Source: Burkholderia sp. Leaf177
GTDB taxonomy: Bacteria; Pseudomonadota; Gammaproteobacteria; Burkholderiales; Burkholderiaceae
Direction: 5' to 3'
DNA length: 64,000 nt
Assembly (NCBI RefSeq): GCF_001424345.1
Contig: NZ_LMPF01000001.1
Span: forward strand, 513,751-577,750
The translations under genes were made by a program, and so were the position numbers. Position 1 is the first letter of the stretch. Each line of letters opens with the position of its first letter. A model generated the notes under the pieces. The model did no database searches, was not told the origin of the DNA, and saw only the letters and a program-made list of their open reading frames with translations. Shown piece by piece: positions 8,365 to 17,916 of the stretch.

Positions 8365-10149
8365 TTGAGTCAACAGCCCACCTTGAGCAAAACGATCGGC
8401 GGCGGCAAGACGACCTCGCCGGCCGCTGTCATGACCCGGCTCTGGCCATACATCCGGCCGCTGCTCGGCATTGTTGCGCTCGGCCTGATCGCGATGGGTT
8501 TTGTCGCCGCGAGCGAAGCCGGTATTCCCATGCTGCTGAAGCCGCTGCTCGACCACGGTTTCGGCGCGCATGGCAGCGCGAGTGCGAAGTGGATCGTGCC
8601 GGCTGCCGTCGTCGGTCTCGCGGTCGTGCGCGGCGGCATGCAATACGCGTCGGGCTATCTGCTTTCGTATGTCACCAACAAGATCCTGCTCGAACTGCGC
8701 CTCAAGATGTTCGACCGGATGATCAACACCAGCGCCGGATTCTTCCAGCGCGAAACAGCCAGCACGATCATCAACGCGATCGTGTTCGAGGTGAACCAGA
8801 TCCTGAACGTGCTGCAAAGCGTTGTCGTGACGCTCGTACGCGATTCGCTGACGGTGATTTTCCTGCTCGGCTACCTGTTCATCCTCAACTGGCGGCTTAC
8901 GCTGGTGATCGCGGTGATCCTGCCGGCCATCGGCTGGCTTGTGAGCAAGATCAACCGTCGCTTGCGGCGTCTCAATCGCGAACATCAGCTGCTGACCAAC
9001 GAGCTTTCGTACATCGTGGAAGAGACGGTCGGCGGGTACAAGGTCGTGAAGGTGCACAACGGCCAGAAGTACGAAAACGACCGCTTCACCGACATGAGCA
9101 ATCGCCTGCGCGGTTACTCCATGCGCATGACGGTGTCCGGTGGTCTCGCGCAGCCGCTGACGCAGTTCCTGGCATCGATTGCGCTCGCGATCGTGATCAC
9201 CATTGCCGTGGTGCAGTCGGCGAACGACCAGACCACGGTCGGCGGTTTCGTCGCGTTTGTCACGTCCATGCTGCTCGTGATCTCGCCGCTCAAGCATCTG
9301 ATCGATATCAACCAGCCGCTGCAGCGCGGCATGACGGCGGCTGAACTCATCTTCGGTCTTATCGATGAACCCGTGGAGCCCGAAGGCGGCGGCCTTCCGT
9401 TGCAGCGCGCACGCGGCGAGGTCGAGTTCCGCGACGTATCGTTCAGTTATGGAACGAGCGCCGGGCCCACGCTCAACGCCGTGTCCTTCAAGGTCGCGCC
9501 GGGCGAGATGGTGGCGCTGGCGGGCGCGTCGGGCAGCGGCAAGACGACGCTGGTCAACTTGCTGCCGCGTTTCTTCGATCCGGCCAGCGGCGCCGTGATG
9601 GTCGACGGCGTGGCGCTTCCCGAATACAGTCTGCACGACCTGCGCAGCCAGATGGCGATGGTGAGCCAAGACGTGGTGCTCTTCAACGACACGATCGCGG
9701 CCAACGTCGCGTATGGCCAGACGCCGGATCGCGAGCGGGTAAGCGCGGCACTTGCTGCGGCAAATCTCGCGGACGTGGTCGCGGCCATGCCCGAAGGCAT
9801 GGAAACACGCGTGGGCGGCAACGGCATGCGGCTTTCGGGCGGCCAGCGCCAGCGGCTCGCCATCGCGCGCGCGATTTACAAGGACGCGCCGATCCTGATT
9901 CTCGACGAAGCCACGTCCGCGCTCGATTCCGAGTCGGAGCGGCATGTGCAGGAAGCGCTGGAAACGTTGATGAAAGGGCGCACGACGCTGGTCATCGCGC
10001 ACCGGTTATCGACTATTGAACGCGCGGATCGCATTCTCGTCATGGAAGCCGGCAAGATCGCGGAGCAGGGCAGCCATGCCGAATTGCTGCGGCTGAATGG
10101 CTTGTACGCGAACTTGCATCGGATCCAGTACCAGCAGCAGGCAGCCTGA
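8365..10149 (+). CDS. msbA: Lipid A export ABC transporter MsbA
   Basis: A half-size ABC exporter of 594 residues: six membrane segments in residues 20-330, then the ATPase domain with Walker A GASGSGKT at about 388, Q-loop VSQD, signature LSGGQRQR at about 491, Walker [13 protein letters not shown] and the H-loop IAHR. MsbA flips lipid A-core from the inner to the outer leaflet of the cytoplasmic membrane, and its place at the end of the core cluster fits. I prefer the TTG start at 8365, behind AAAGGAAACAAC, because it gives MsbA's usual short N-terminus; an ATG at 8218 would add 49 basic, unconserved residues. A strong terminator follows. Confidence 0.9.
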   Translation: MSQQPTLSKTIGGGKTTSPAAVMTRLWPYIRPLLGIVALGLIAMGFVAASEAGIPMLLKPLLDHGFGAHGSASAKWIVPAAVVGLAVVRGGMQYASGYLLSYVTNKILLELRLKMFDRMINTSAGFFQRETASTIINAIVFEVNQILNVLQSVVVTLVRDSLTVIFLLGYLFILNWRLTLVIAVILPAIGWLVSKINRRLRRLNREHQLLTNELSYIVEETVGGYKVVKVHNGQKYENDRFTDMSNRLRGYSMRMTVSGGLAQPLTQFLASIALAIVITIAVVQSANDQTTVGGFVAFVTSMLLVISPLKHLIDINQPLQRGMTAAELIFGLIDEPVEPEGGGLPLQRARGEVEFRDVSFSYGTSAGPTLNAVSFKVAPGEMVALAGASGSGKTTLVNLLPRFFDPASGAVMVDGVALPEYSLHDLRSQMAMVSQDVVLFNDTIAANVAYGQTPDRERVSAALAAANLADVVAAMPEGMETRVGGNGMRLSGGQRQRLAIARAIYKDAPILILDEATSALDSESERHVQEALETLMKGRTTLVIAHRLSTIERADRILVMEAGKIAEQGSHAELLRLNGLYANLHRIQYQQQAA

Positions 10150-10173
10150 AACACAGTGCCGCTTTGAACAAAG

Positions 10174-10196
10174 CGCGCCCGAGGGCGCGTTTTTTT
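10174..10196 (+). terminator. Intrinsic terminator after msbA
   Basis: A perfect 6-bp GC stem (CGCGCC at 10174-10179, GGCGCG at 10184-10189) with the tetraloop CGAG is followed by seven T residues. It starts 24 bases after the msbA stop and closes the glycan operon. It lies between convergent genes and may also work weakly for the minus-strand gene ending at 10206. Confidence 0.9.
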
Positions 10197-10205
10197 CGAG
10201 CTGCC

Positions 10206-10844
10206 TCAGGACTGAACCGTATTCGCCGGCGCAGCCGCTTCGCGCGCTTTCATCCGTTTGCGATAGATCAGCGTCCACACGGTCAGCCCGCCATAGATCC
10301 CGTAACCGACGAACGGCGAAACCAGCAAGAAGCGTTCGATTGGCCAATGCCACGCGAGCCACGCGCGCAGCAGATTTTCCCCGGTCAGCCCCAGGCCCCA
10401 GGCGAACGTCATCAGACGGATCGAGCGGCGCAGTTGAGGACGGCTGTCCCACATCGCTTCAAAGCGCTCGGCGCCGCCATCGGATTCGCGGGCAACCGTC
10501 GCGCGCGCAAGATAAAACGTCAGCGGCCGGCGCGCGGCAAGCGACAGCAGGAAGGCCAAGCCAATGGCGCCGGAAGCCATCGATTCACGCATCAGCAACA
10601 AGCGCGGACTGCCGCCAAGCGCCATCAGCACGATAGACAGCGCAATGCCGATCAGCACGAGCACGCTCAGTGCATCGACCCGACGGGTCCTCGCAAACTC
10701 GACGAGACTCCACACGATTGGCGGAACCGCCGACGCATAAAGCGCGCCGAGCTCACCCCAATATGGCAACGCGAGTTTGTACGCGAGCCACGGCAAAACC
10801 AGATTCACGACCAGTTCAATAACCTGATCGGGGCGAATCTTCAT
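10206..10844 (-). CDS. VC0807-family integral membrane protein
   Basis: The 212-residue protein has five to six hydrophobic helices and starts MKIRPDQVIELVVNLVLP. The pattern, including YWGELGALYASAVPPIVWS and MRESMASGAIGLAFLLSLA, resembles the VC0807 family of uncharacterised inner-membrane proteins, related in outline to septation protein A-like proteins. No function is established. The ATG at 10844 is chosen because the family-like sequence starts there; the same frame is open farther upstream but would overlay the next gene. It lies 31 bases after the 99-residue membrane protein gene and may be cotranscribed with it. Confidence 0.72.
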   Translation of the reverse strand: MKIRPDQVIELVVNLVLPWLAYKLALPYWGELGALYASAVPPIVWSLVEFARTRRVDALSVLVLIGIALSIVLMALGGSPRLLLMRESMASGAIGLAFLLSLAARRPLTFYLARATVARESDGGAERFEAMWDSRPQLRRSIRLMTFAWGLGLTGENLLRAWLAWHWPIERFLLVSPFVGYGIYGGLTVWTLIYRKRMKAREAAAPANTVQS

Positions 10845-10875
10845 ATTGAAAGGCGGAGTTTTCAATGGCGTGTGT

Positions 10876-11175
10876 TCACGTGAAAATCGACACGACGATG
10901 GCCAGCCAGAGCGCGCCCACGCCCGCCAGGAACGCGCGGCGTGCGTGGCGGATGAGGGATTCGTCGTCGGGATGCTCGACAGGGGATGTTGCGAACCACG
11001 GTACAAGACCGAGACATATGAAGCCGGAGAGCGCGAGGACGGCGACGGTGACATCGGCGAAATGCCATTGGGTTGATTCGTGGATGCCCCAATAACCCAG
11101 GAACACGATGCCGATGGAAAACACCGTTGCCGCCGCCGAACTGAGTGCTGCAACGGTACCTGCGGGATAGGCCAT
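10876..11175 (-). CDS. Small inner-membrane protein, unknown function
   Basis: The 99-residue protein has three predicted membrane segments: residues 8-30, about 40-60 in AVLALSGFICLGLVPWFA, and the C-terminal ALWLAIVVSIFT. It begins MAYPAGTVAALSSAA at an ATG preceded by GGAGGT about five bases upstream, an unusually good ribosome-binding site. I recognise no family. It sits immediately upstream of the VC0807-family gene in the same direction. Confidence 0.65.
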   Translation of the reverse strand: MAYPAGTVAALSSAAATVFSIGIVFLGYWGIHESTQWHFADVTVAVLALSGFICLGLVPWFATSPVEHPDDESLIRHARRAFLAGVGALWLAIVVSIFT

Positions 11176-11256
11176 TCCCAACCTCCACGACCGCGTAAAG
11201 CGCGGATTGTAGCAATCATAGGCGACTACGCTTACGCAATCGGGACAGCAGCCGGC

Positions 11257-14200
11257 TCAGCTTTCGCCAGAGCCCTGGACATCGGCGCGGGGCAGGTCGT
11301 CGAGCTCGGATTTGGCCGATGCTTTTTCGCGGGTCATCGACTTGAATTTGCGCTGCATGAACCTTTGCGCCGATACCACGATAAAAAAAGCCAGCGGCGT
11401 GAACACGAGTCCGAGAACGGTCGCCGTGATCGCGCCGCCGAACACGCCGGTGCCGATCGAACGCCGGCTTTCCGCGCCCGCACCGCTCGAAACCAGCAAG
11501 GGCGTGACGCCCAAGAGGAATGCCGCCGATGTCATCACGATCGGCCGGAAGCGCGCGCTCGCCGCGGCGACGATCGCTTCGGCGAGGGCCATGCCATCGG
11601 CGTGAAGGGTGCGCGCGAATTGCACGATCAGAATCGCGTTTTTCGCCGACAACCCGATCACCGTGATCATGCCGACCTTGAAGTACACGTCGTTGGGCAT
11701 GCCGCGCGTGTACATCGCGATCACGGCGCCGATCATGCCGAGCGGCACGATGGTCAGCACCGCGAGCGGAATGGTCCAGCTTTCGTAAAGCGCGGCAAGC
11801 GCCATGAAAACCGCCAGCAGCGACAAGCCGATCAGCACCGGCGTGAGCCGCGCCGCGCGCGTTTCTTCCAGCGCGGTATCGGTCCAGTCGAAACCGACGC
11901 CAACCGGCAACAGCTGCGCGAGGCGTTCCATCTCGGCCATGGCCGCGCCGGAGCTCACGCCATTGGCCGGACGGCCGCTGACATCGAGGGAAGGCGAGCC
12001 GTTGTAGCGCGTCAGCACGGAAGGACCCGTGGTCCAGTGCAGCGAAGCGACCGACGACAACGGCACCATCTGTCCGGCCAGATTGCGCACGGAGAGGTTC
12101 ATGAGGTCGGTTTCGGTCATGCGCGAAGGCGCGTCGGCGGCGATCATCACGCGGCGCATCCGGCCGCCCGAAGGGAAGTCGTCGATGTAAGTCGAGCCGA
12201 AGGTATTGCCGAGCGCATCGCCGATTTTGTCGAACGGAACGCCGAGCGCATAGGCTTTCGCGCGGTCGATATCGAGCACGATACGCGGCGCGTCGGGCAG
12301 CGCTTCCGAGCGGACATCGGCGAATGCGGGATTGCGCCGTGCTTGCTCGAAGAGCTGCTCGCGCGCCGCGGTCAGCGCCTGAATGCCGATGCCGCCACGA
12401 TCCTCCAGCCGCATCACGAAGCCTTCCGAATGGCCCATGCCGGGCACGGGCGGCGGCATCTGCGCGGATACGGTCGCGTCCATGATGGTCGAAAGCGAGC
12501 GGTTGAGCTTGTCGCGCAACGCGCTTGCATCGAGATCGCGCGCGGACCAGTCCTTCAGATCGACAAAACACATCGCCACGTTCTGGCCGCTGCCCTGGAA
12601 GCTCCAGCCAACCACGCTCGTGATATTCGATACCGCCGGTTCGCGTCGAAGAATGGCCTCGGTTTGTTCGACGGCTGCGAGCGTGCGCGCCTGCGTGGCG
12701 CCGGCCGGCAACTGGATCATTACCTGAAGCTGGGCCTGATCTTCCTGAGGCAAAAAGCCATTCGGCATATGCAAATAGAGCAGGGCGCATGCGCCGGCGA
12801 GCACGAGATACACCACGAACATGGAACCTGCCCGACGCAAGACGCGCGTGACGAGCCCGCTGTATTTGCGCGAGGTCCAGTCGAACATCGCGGAAAAGCC
12901 GGACGAACCGTGAGCGCCGTGTGTGCCGTGTTTCAGCGATTCGCGCGGCGGCGTTTTCAGCAGGTTCGCGCACAACGCGGGCGTGAGCGACAACGCGGTG
13001 AACGCGGAGACGAGGATCGACGCGATCATCGCCACGGTAAATTGCCGGTAGATCCCGCCGACGCTGCCGGGGAAAAACGCCATCGGCACGAAAACGGCGG
13101 TGAGCACAGCCGTAATGCCGACAATCGCGCTGCCCATCTGCTGCATCGCGCGACGCGTGGCGGCCTTTGGCGCCAGGCCTTCCTCGCGCATGACGCGATC
13201 CACGTTTTCGACGACCACGATGGCGTCATCGACGAGAATCCCGATCGCGAGCACCAGCGCGAACATGGTGAAGACGTTGATGGACATGCCGAGCGCATAC
13301 AGCGCGAGCAGCGCGCCGGTGAGCGCGACCGGAATCACGACGGTCGGCACGAGCGCATAACGCAAGTCGCGCAGGAACAGCCACATGACCAGGAACACGA
13401 GCAGCACGGCTTCGAGCAAGGTCAGCGCAACTTCGTGCAGCGCGACGTGGACGAACCGGGAGGTATCGAAGGGAATCACGACCGCCACGCCCGGCGGCAG
13501 GCTGCGCGACAACTCGGCGAGCTTCGCGCGGATCGCGTCCGATGTTTCGATGGCATTGCCCTGCGGCGAGAGCTTGATGCCGACCGTTGCCGACGGCTTG
13601 CCGTTCAGCCGCGAGAACGACGCGTAACTGTCACGCCCGACTTCCACGCGCGCCACGTCTTTCAACCGCACCGCCGAGCCGTCAGGACGCGCCTTCAAAA
13701 CGATCTCGCCGAATTCATCCGGCGAGATCAACTGGCCGCGCACGGTCACGGTCGCCGTCAATTGCTGGCCCGCGACGAACGGCACGTCGCCGAGCGTGCC
13801 GGCCGTCACGGTGGCGTTTTGCGTGGCGATGGCTTGCGTCACGTCGGCGGCCGCGAGATTGTATTCGCGCAGCTTCATGGGATCGATCCAGACGCGCAGC
13901 GCTTCGCCCGCGTCCCATAGATCGGCTGCGCCCACGCCGGGCGCGCGCTTCAGGTCGCGCAGCATGTAGCGGTTGATGTAATCGCTCAGCATGACGGAAT
14001 CGCGCTTGCCGTCGGTCGCGGTCAGCGCCACGAGCATCAGGAATGTGCCCGTCGACTTGAACACGCTGATGCCTTGCTGAACCACTTGCTGCGGCAGCCG
14101 CGATTCGATCTGCTTCATGCGGTTCTGGACATCGACCATGGCGATGTCCGGATTCGTGCCCGCCGAAAACGTGGCGGCGATCTCGAGTTCGCCGAGGCTG

Positions 14201-14448
14201 TCGCTTGTGGTCTCGTAATATTGCAGGCCTTCGGCGCCATCGAGACTTTCTTCGATCACGCTCGCGACCGTGTTGTCGACGCTTTCCGGCGATGCACCCG
14301 GATACATAGCCGAGATCACGATGCGCGGTGGCGTGAGCCGCGGATATTGCGCAACCGGCAGGAACGGCGTGACGAGCGCGCCCGCGACGAAAATCGCGAG
14401 CGCGACGATCCATGCAAATACCGGTCGATCGATGAAGAAAGACGACAC
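11257..14448 (-). CDS. RND-family multidrug efflux permease (HAE1, AcrB/MexB-like)
   Basis: The 1063-residue protein has the RND layout: a first membrane helix at 10-28, a periplasmic porter domain, helices 2-6 with the proton-relay motif GILVDDAIVVVEN at about 400-415, a second porter domain, and helices 8-12. The N-terminus MSSFFIDRPVFAWIVALAIF is typical of HAE1 pumps. It should be a trimeric proton/drug antiporter exporting hydrophobic compounds. No adaptor, outer-membrane factor or regulator gene lies beside it, so it must borrow partners encoded elsewhere or have lost them. The upstream side is the AT-rich region at 14480-15500. Confidence 0.9.
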   Translation of the reverse strand: MSSFFIDRPVFAWIVALAIFVAGALVTPFLPVAQYPRLTPPRIVISAMYPGASPESVDNTVASVIEESLDGAEGLQYYETTSDSLGELEIAATFSAGTNPDIAMVDVQNRMKQIESRLPQQVVQQGISVFKSTGTFLMLVALTATDGKRDSVMLSDYINRYMLRDLKRAPGVGAADLWDAGEALRVWIDPMKLREYNLAAADVTQAIATQNATVTAGTLGDVPFVAGQQLTATVTVRGQLISPDEFGEIVLKARPDGSAVRLKDVARVEVGRDSYASFSRLNGKPSATVGIKLSPQGNAIETSDAIRAKLAELSRSLPPGVAVVIPFDTSRFVHVALHEVALTLLEAVLLVFLVMWLFLRDLRYALVPTVVIPVALTGALLALYALGMSINVFTMFALVLAIGILVDDAIVVVENVDRVMREEGLAPKAATRRAMQQMGSAIVGITAVLTAVFVPMAFFPGSVGGIYRQFTVAMIASILVSAFTALSLTPALCANLLKTPPRESLKHGTHGAHGSSGFSAMFDWTSRKYSGLVTRVLRRAGSMFVVYLVLAGACALLYLHMPNGFLPQEDQAQLQVMIQLPAGATQARTLAAVEQTEAILRREPAVSNITSVVGWSFQGSGQNVAMCFVDLKDWSARDLDASALRDKLNRSLSTIMDATVSAQMPPPVPGMGHSEGFVMRLEDRGGIGIQALTAAREQLFEQARRNPAFADVRSEALPDAPRIVLDIDRAKAYALGVPFDKIGDALGNTFGSTYIDDFPSGGRMRRVMIAADAPSRMTETDLMNLSVRNLAGQMVPLSSVASLHWTTGPSVLTRYNGSPSLDVSGRPANGVSSGAAMAEMERLAQLLPVGVGFDWTDTALEETRAARLTPVLIGLSLLAVFMALAALYESWTIPLAVLTIVPLGMIGAVIAMYTRGMPNDVYFKVGMITVIGLSAKNAILIVQFARTLHADGMALAEAIVAAASARFRPIVMTSAAFLLGVTPLLVSSGAGAESRRSIGTGVFGGAITATVLGLVFTPLAFFIVVSAQRFMQRKFKSMTREKASAKSELDDLPRADVQGSGES

Positions 14449-14778
14449 GCGGGTCCTGACGATTTAACGAGTTTGATCCGGGCTTTTTATGAAAAAAGCG
14501 TCTGCCGGGCGTGATTGCGCGGCTGGCGGAGCTCACGGAAAATCGATCTTAAAAACATAAAAAGACCGTGTCCAGTCTTATTAAAAGGAATGCCGGGGTC
14601 GGGCGCGCTTCATATTTATTTAATAATGGCGGCACCGCGTTATCTTTTCGCGATTCCCAAATGCTCGATATGTTTTTAGTGCATTAACTATTATCAAACC
14701 TGATGCGGCCGGGGATGGAGCGAATAGTCGATACACGCGCAAACCGTAGGCCGCGCGCGCAGCCTGCAGGACTCATGC
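14449..14778. other. AT-rich intergenic region upstream of the RND permease gene
   Basis: There is no gene here. The segment is clearly AT-richer than its surroundings, with runs such as TTATTAAAA near 14578 and ATTTATTTAATAATG near 14612. An imperfect inverted repeat AAGAC-N8-GTCTT at 14562-14579, about 115 bases upstream of the permease start, could be an operator. The permease promoter should be here, but I cannot pick one -10/-35 pair. Confidence 0.4.
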
Positions 14779-15000
14779 TCAGCCGAAGTTCGATGCCGAA
14801 CCGGACTTCGTTGCTTCGAGCATCAGGATGACGGCGTTGACCTGTCCAATGCGTTTGCGCTGGGCCGGCATGAGCTTCATGGACAGCATTGAATCCACGC
14901 GCTTTCTCCAATACGACAAAGACAGTCCATGGCTCGAAGCAATCTTGTTCACCACGCGTTCCAGATGCGCGAGGTCTTTCTCGATGAGATAGTTATTCAA
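14779..15000 (-). CDS. Small hypothetical protein, 73 residues
   Basis: The frame starts at a TTG preceded by GGGGA about six bases upstream, giving a protein that begins MNNYLIEKDLAHLERVV. It is largely helical and polar, with an acidic/basic pattern and no membrane segment or signal peptide. The composition (Asn, Lys, Tyr, Ile) is unlike the GC-driven neighbours, which argues against a random open frame and perhaps for acquired DNA. It matches no family I know; a small DNA-binding or regulatory protein is possible but unproven. Confidence 0.5.
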   Translation of the reverse strand: MNNYLIEKDLAHLERVVNKIASSHGLSLSYWRKRVDSMLSMKLMPAQRKRIGQVNAVILMLEATKSGSASNFG

Positions 15001-15503
15001 TTTGATTCCCCGTTTGCGCCGTGATTTTTTCGGTCGCTGTTTAATGGTGCTCCGCTTGGTTCAAGGCTTCCTGCCTTTTGTAATCAATAGAGCGTTGGTC
15101 ATTTCCAGATTCGCACTGGTCGATGCGATGTGCTTGTGATCGCACGAGTCGTGCCACATATGCGCAAATGCGTTGAACGCCCGCCGTGCTTCGCGCAGCC
15201 ATATGGAAAGGCGCCGGATGGTTTGTTTGTTACGCGCGTTCGTTACGTTACGCGCGCGGATCCTTCGTAACGTGGGTCGGAGTTTGCATCGACCTTTCAA
15301 TTAAGCGTCACCCGGCCATTTATCGATAAAAATATTTGGGCACAACGCGCTTCGGTTGAATCTGGCCGCAATCAGCTTGCGTATAAACGATCGGTATCGA
15401 TCGAGGGGACGTGAAATTACTAAGCTTGAAACGGCCATATCGACGCCAGTCGCATTTTTGTCTGCTCCAGAAAACAATGTTTATTTGAAGAGTGGAGAGA
15501 GCA
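15001..15503. other. Gene-poor region with GTTACG repeats
   Basis: I see no secure gene in these 503 bases. A cluster of GTTACG hexamers occurs at 15229, 15242 and 15247, with the inverted form CGTAAC at 15266. The rest is moderately AT-rich, with TTATCGATAAAAATATTTG near 15320. It presumably holds promoters for the small genes on either side. A 79-residue open frame on the minus strand (15061-15300) lacks a ribosome-binding site and was not accepted. Confidence 0.4.
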
Positions 15504-15734
15504 ATGCACAACGACCTTACCGAATTCGAACTGGACTGGCTGCTCGAACTGGGCATAAACGGAAGTGGCAGAATCCCTGCGGCGATTGCCGCGCATTTCC
15601 GGGAGCTGGGTTACGCCGAACTGATCTTCTCGACAACCTGCATCACCCGCAAAGGCCGCGAAACGCTGATGGCGGGAATGCAGGCGGGGACTAGCTCGAA
15701 GATCAGAGTGAGGCCGGGGGTTTTGCTGGACTGA
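15504..15734 (+). CDS. Small hypothetical protein, winged-helix-like
   Basis: The 76-residue protein begins MHNDLTEFELDWLLELG at an ATG seven bases after GGAGAGA, a good ribosome-binding site. The pattern of helices followed by FSTTCITRKGRETLMAG resembles the wing and last helix of small winged-helix proteins, where an xITxxGRxxL ending is common. A DNA-binding role is therefore possible, but no family is recognised. It ends 29 bases before the convergent RNase G gene. Confidence 0.6.
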   Translation: MHNDLTEFELDWLLELGINGSGRIPAAIAAHFRELGYAELIFSTTCITRKGRETLMAGMQAGTSSKIRVRPGVLLD

Positions 15735-15762
15735 ACGCAAGGTGCGAGACACCCCGGCGAGA

Positions 15763-17232
15763 TTACATCAAAACAATGTCGTATTGTTCCTGGCTCAGGT
15801 TCGACTCGACCTGCAAGGAAACCGGCTTGCCGATGAAATCCATCAGCATGGCCAAATGCTGCGATTCTTCTTCCAGAAACAGATCGATAACCTGCTGCGA
15901 AGCCACCACGCGAAACTCGCGCGGATTGAACTGGCGCGATTCGCGCATGATCTCGCGCAGCACGTCGTAACACACGGTTCGCGGCGTCTTGACCTGACCT
16001 TTTCCATCGCACGTGGGGCACGGCTCGCACAACACATGCGCGAGCGATTCACGCGTGCGCTTGCGTGTCATTTCAACCAGGCCTAGCTGCGAAAATCCAT
16101 TCACGGTCACGCGAGTCCGATCGCGCGACAACGCCTTTTTCAATTCCCCGAGAACCTGATCGCGATGCTCGGCGTTCTCCATATCGATGAAATCGATAAT
16201 GATGATCCCGCCCAGATTCCTCAACCGCAATTGCCGGGCAATCGTATGAGCCGCTTCCAGATTCGTTTTGAAAATCGTGTCGTCGAAATTGCGCGCGCCG
16301 ACATAACCGCCCGTATTCACGTCGATAGTCGTCATGGCTTCGGTCTGGTCGATCATCAGATAACCACCAGACTTCAAATCCACGCGACGCGATAAAGCAC
16401 GCTGGATTTCCGCCTCGATGTTGTACAAGTCGTAAAGCGGCCGCTCGCCGGCGTAGTGATGCACGCGCGAAGCCACGGCGGGCGTGAACTCGGCCGCGAA
16501 GTCCGCGAGCATCTGATACGTCTCGCGCGAATCGACTTGAATGCGTGAGGTTTCATCATTGACGAAATCGCGCAAGACACGCTGCGCCAGATTGAGATCC
16601 TGATGCAGCAGCGAAGTCGGCGCCACACGCGTGGCTTGCGCAACGATCGTTGCCCACGTTTTCCGCAGATACGCGACATCGGCGGCGAGTTCTTCGCTCG
16701 TCGCATCTTCCGCGATCGTGCGCACGATGTATCCGCCTTTTTCATCGACGGGCAGAACCGCTGTAAGCCGCGCGCGAATGGCCTCGCGCTCGGCCTCGCT
16801 TGCGATCTTCTGCGAAATCCCGATATGTGGTTCCTGCGGCAGATAAACCAGCGTGCGCCCCGCGATGCTCACTTGCGTGGAAAGCCGCGCGCCCTTCGTG
16901 CCGATAGGATCTTTCACCACCTGCACCATCAGCGCCTGCCCCTCGAACACGATCTTTTCGATAGGAATATGCGGCGCGCTCGAATGCGTTTCGCCTGCAA
17001 TGCGCGGATGCCAGATGTCGGCCACATGCAGGAACGCGGCGCGCTCGAGACCAATGTCGATAAACGCCGATTGCATGCCCGGCAACACTCGCACGACCTT
17101 GCCGAGATACACATTGCCCACGCGGCCGCGCGACAGCGTGCGCTCGACGTGAAGCTCTTGCACCGCGCCTTGCTGAACGAGGGCAACGCGGGTTTCCTGC
17201 GGTGTGACGTTGATCAGAATTTCTTCGTTCAT
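15763..17232 (-). CDS. rng: Ribonuclease G
   Basis: The 489-residue protein has the same length as E. coli RNase G. It opens MNEEILINVTPQETRVAL, has an S1 RNA-binding domain at about 37-128 (RGRVGNVYLGKVVRVLPGMQ), the DNase I-like catalytic region with metal-binding aspartates in TTIDVNTGG and IIIDFIDM, and the zinc-link CEPCPTCDG that joins subunits. RNase G trims the 5' end of 16S rRNA and degrades some mRNAs. It lacks the long C-terminal scaffold of RNase E. It follows maf by 7 bases, so the two are cotranscribed, as is usual in proteobacteria. Confidence 0.96.
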   Translation of the reverse strand: MNEEILINVTPQETRVALVQQGAVQELHVERTLSRGRVGNVYLGKVVRVLPGMQSAFIDIGLERAAFLHVADIWHPRIAGETHSSAPHIPIEKIVFEGQALMVQVVKDPIGTKGARLSTQVSIAGRTLVYLPQEPHIGISQKIASEAEREAIRARLTAVLPVDEKGGYIVRTIAEDATSEELAADVAYLRKTWATIVAQATRVAPTSLLHQDLNLAQRVLRDFVNDETSRIQVDSRETYQMLADFAAEFTPAVASRVHHYAGERPLYDLYNIEAEIQRALSRRVDLKSGGYLMIDQTEAMTTIDVNTGGYVGARNFDDTIFKTNLEAAHTIARQLRLRNLGGIIIIDFIDMENAEHRDQVLGELKKALSRDRTRVTVNGFSQLGLVEMTRKRTRESLAHVLCEPCPTCDGKGQVKTPRTVCYDVLREIMRESRQFNPREFRVVASQQVIDLFLEEESQHLAMLMDFIGKPVSLQVESNLSQEQYDIVLM

Positions 17233-17239
17233 GGACGGT

Positions 17240-17860
17240 TTAGAAGTCGACGCGCGCCACGCGCAGGAGTGCGGCTGTTTCGAAAAGAGGCAGGCCCATG
17301 ATACCCGAATAGGACCCTTCAATCCGTTCGATAAACGCGGCCGCGCGTCCCTGAACGCCATACGCACCGGCCTTTCCGAGGGGTTCGCCGGTGGCTGCGT
17401 ATCGTTGCAGTGCAGCACGTTCGACCGCGGCGAAGCGCACGATTGAACGCGACAACACAGGTTGTAGCAACGTACCTTCAGCATCGACTACGGCGAGCGC
17501 CGTCAGCACTTCGTGATCGCGGCCGGAGAGGCGTTCGAGCATCGCGACCGCATGGCTGGCGTCATCGGGCTTGCCCATGATGGCGCCATCGAGCGTGACG
17601 GTTGTATCGGCGACGAGAATGGGTGAGCTCGCGTGCTCGCCCTTTACCCGGCGAGCGTACGCGGCCTCGGCTTTCGCAGCGCATACGCGCAGGACGTAGG
17701 CATCGGCGGCCTCGCCGGGAAGCTCTGCTTCGAGCGCTTCGGCGTCTTCATCGGCACGGGGCAGCAACAGTTCGTACGTGACGCCCAGTTGCTGCAGCAG
17801 CTCCTTGCGCCGGGGACTTTGGGATGCGAGATAAACAAACGGGAACGTGGTCGATGGCAT
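17240..17860 (-). CDS. maf: Maf-like nucleoside triphosphate pyrophosphatase
   Basis: The 206-residue protein starts [22 protein letters not shown], the Maf signature S.SPRR, and carries [16 protein letters not shown] and the C-terminal YSGIMGLPL. The family hydrolyses dTTP, UTP or modified pyrimidine nucleotides to the monophosphate (house-cleaning) and is linked to septum control. The dTTP/UTP (YhdE) subfamily is likely. The start at 17860 is chosen because an earlier start would run into the rlmH gene. It lies between rlmH and rng. Confidence 0.93.
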   Translation of the reverse strand: MPSTTFPFVYLASQSPRRKELLQQLGVTYELLLPRADEDAEALEAELPGEAADAYVLRVCAAKAEAAYARRVKGEHASSPILVADTTVTLDGAIMGKPDDASHAVAMLERLSGRDHEVLTALAVVDAEGTLLQPVLSRSIVRFAAVERAALQRYAATGEPLGKAGAYGVQGRAAAFIERIEGSYSGIMGLPLFETAALLRVARVDF

Positions 17861-17916
17861 TGAGGCAATCCTCGAAGCGCGCGTTGACGGTTCAGCGCCT
17901 TCGATGGCCCTGCCGT

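Noticed and set aside
8215..10002. 595-residue open frame on the minus strand opposite msbA
   Set aside because: Antisense shadow of a certain ABC transporter gene; no motifs.
11080..13920. 946-residue open frame on the plus strand opposite the RND permease
   Set aside because: It is the antisense shadow of a real RND gene, created by GC3 bias; its composition (His, Arg, Gln) is not protein-like.
15061..15300. 79-residue open frame on the minus strand
   Set aside because: Starts with TTG and no Shine-Dalgarno; the Arg/Asn pattern arises from the GTTACG repeats; no family resemblance.
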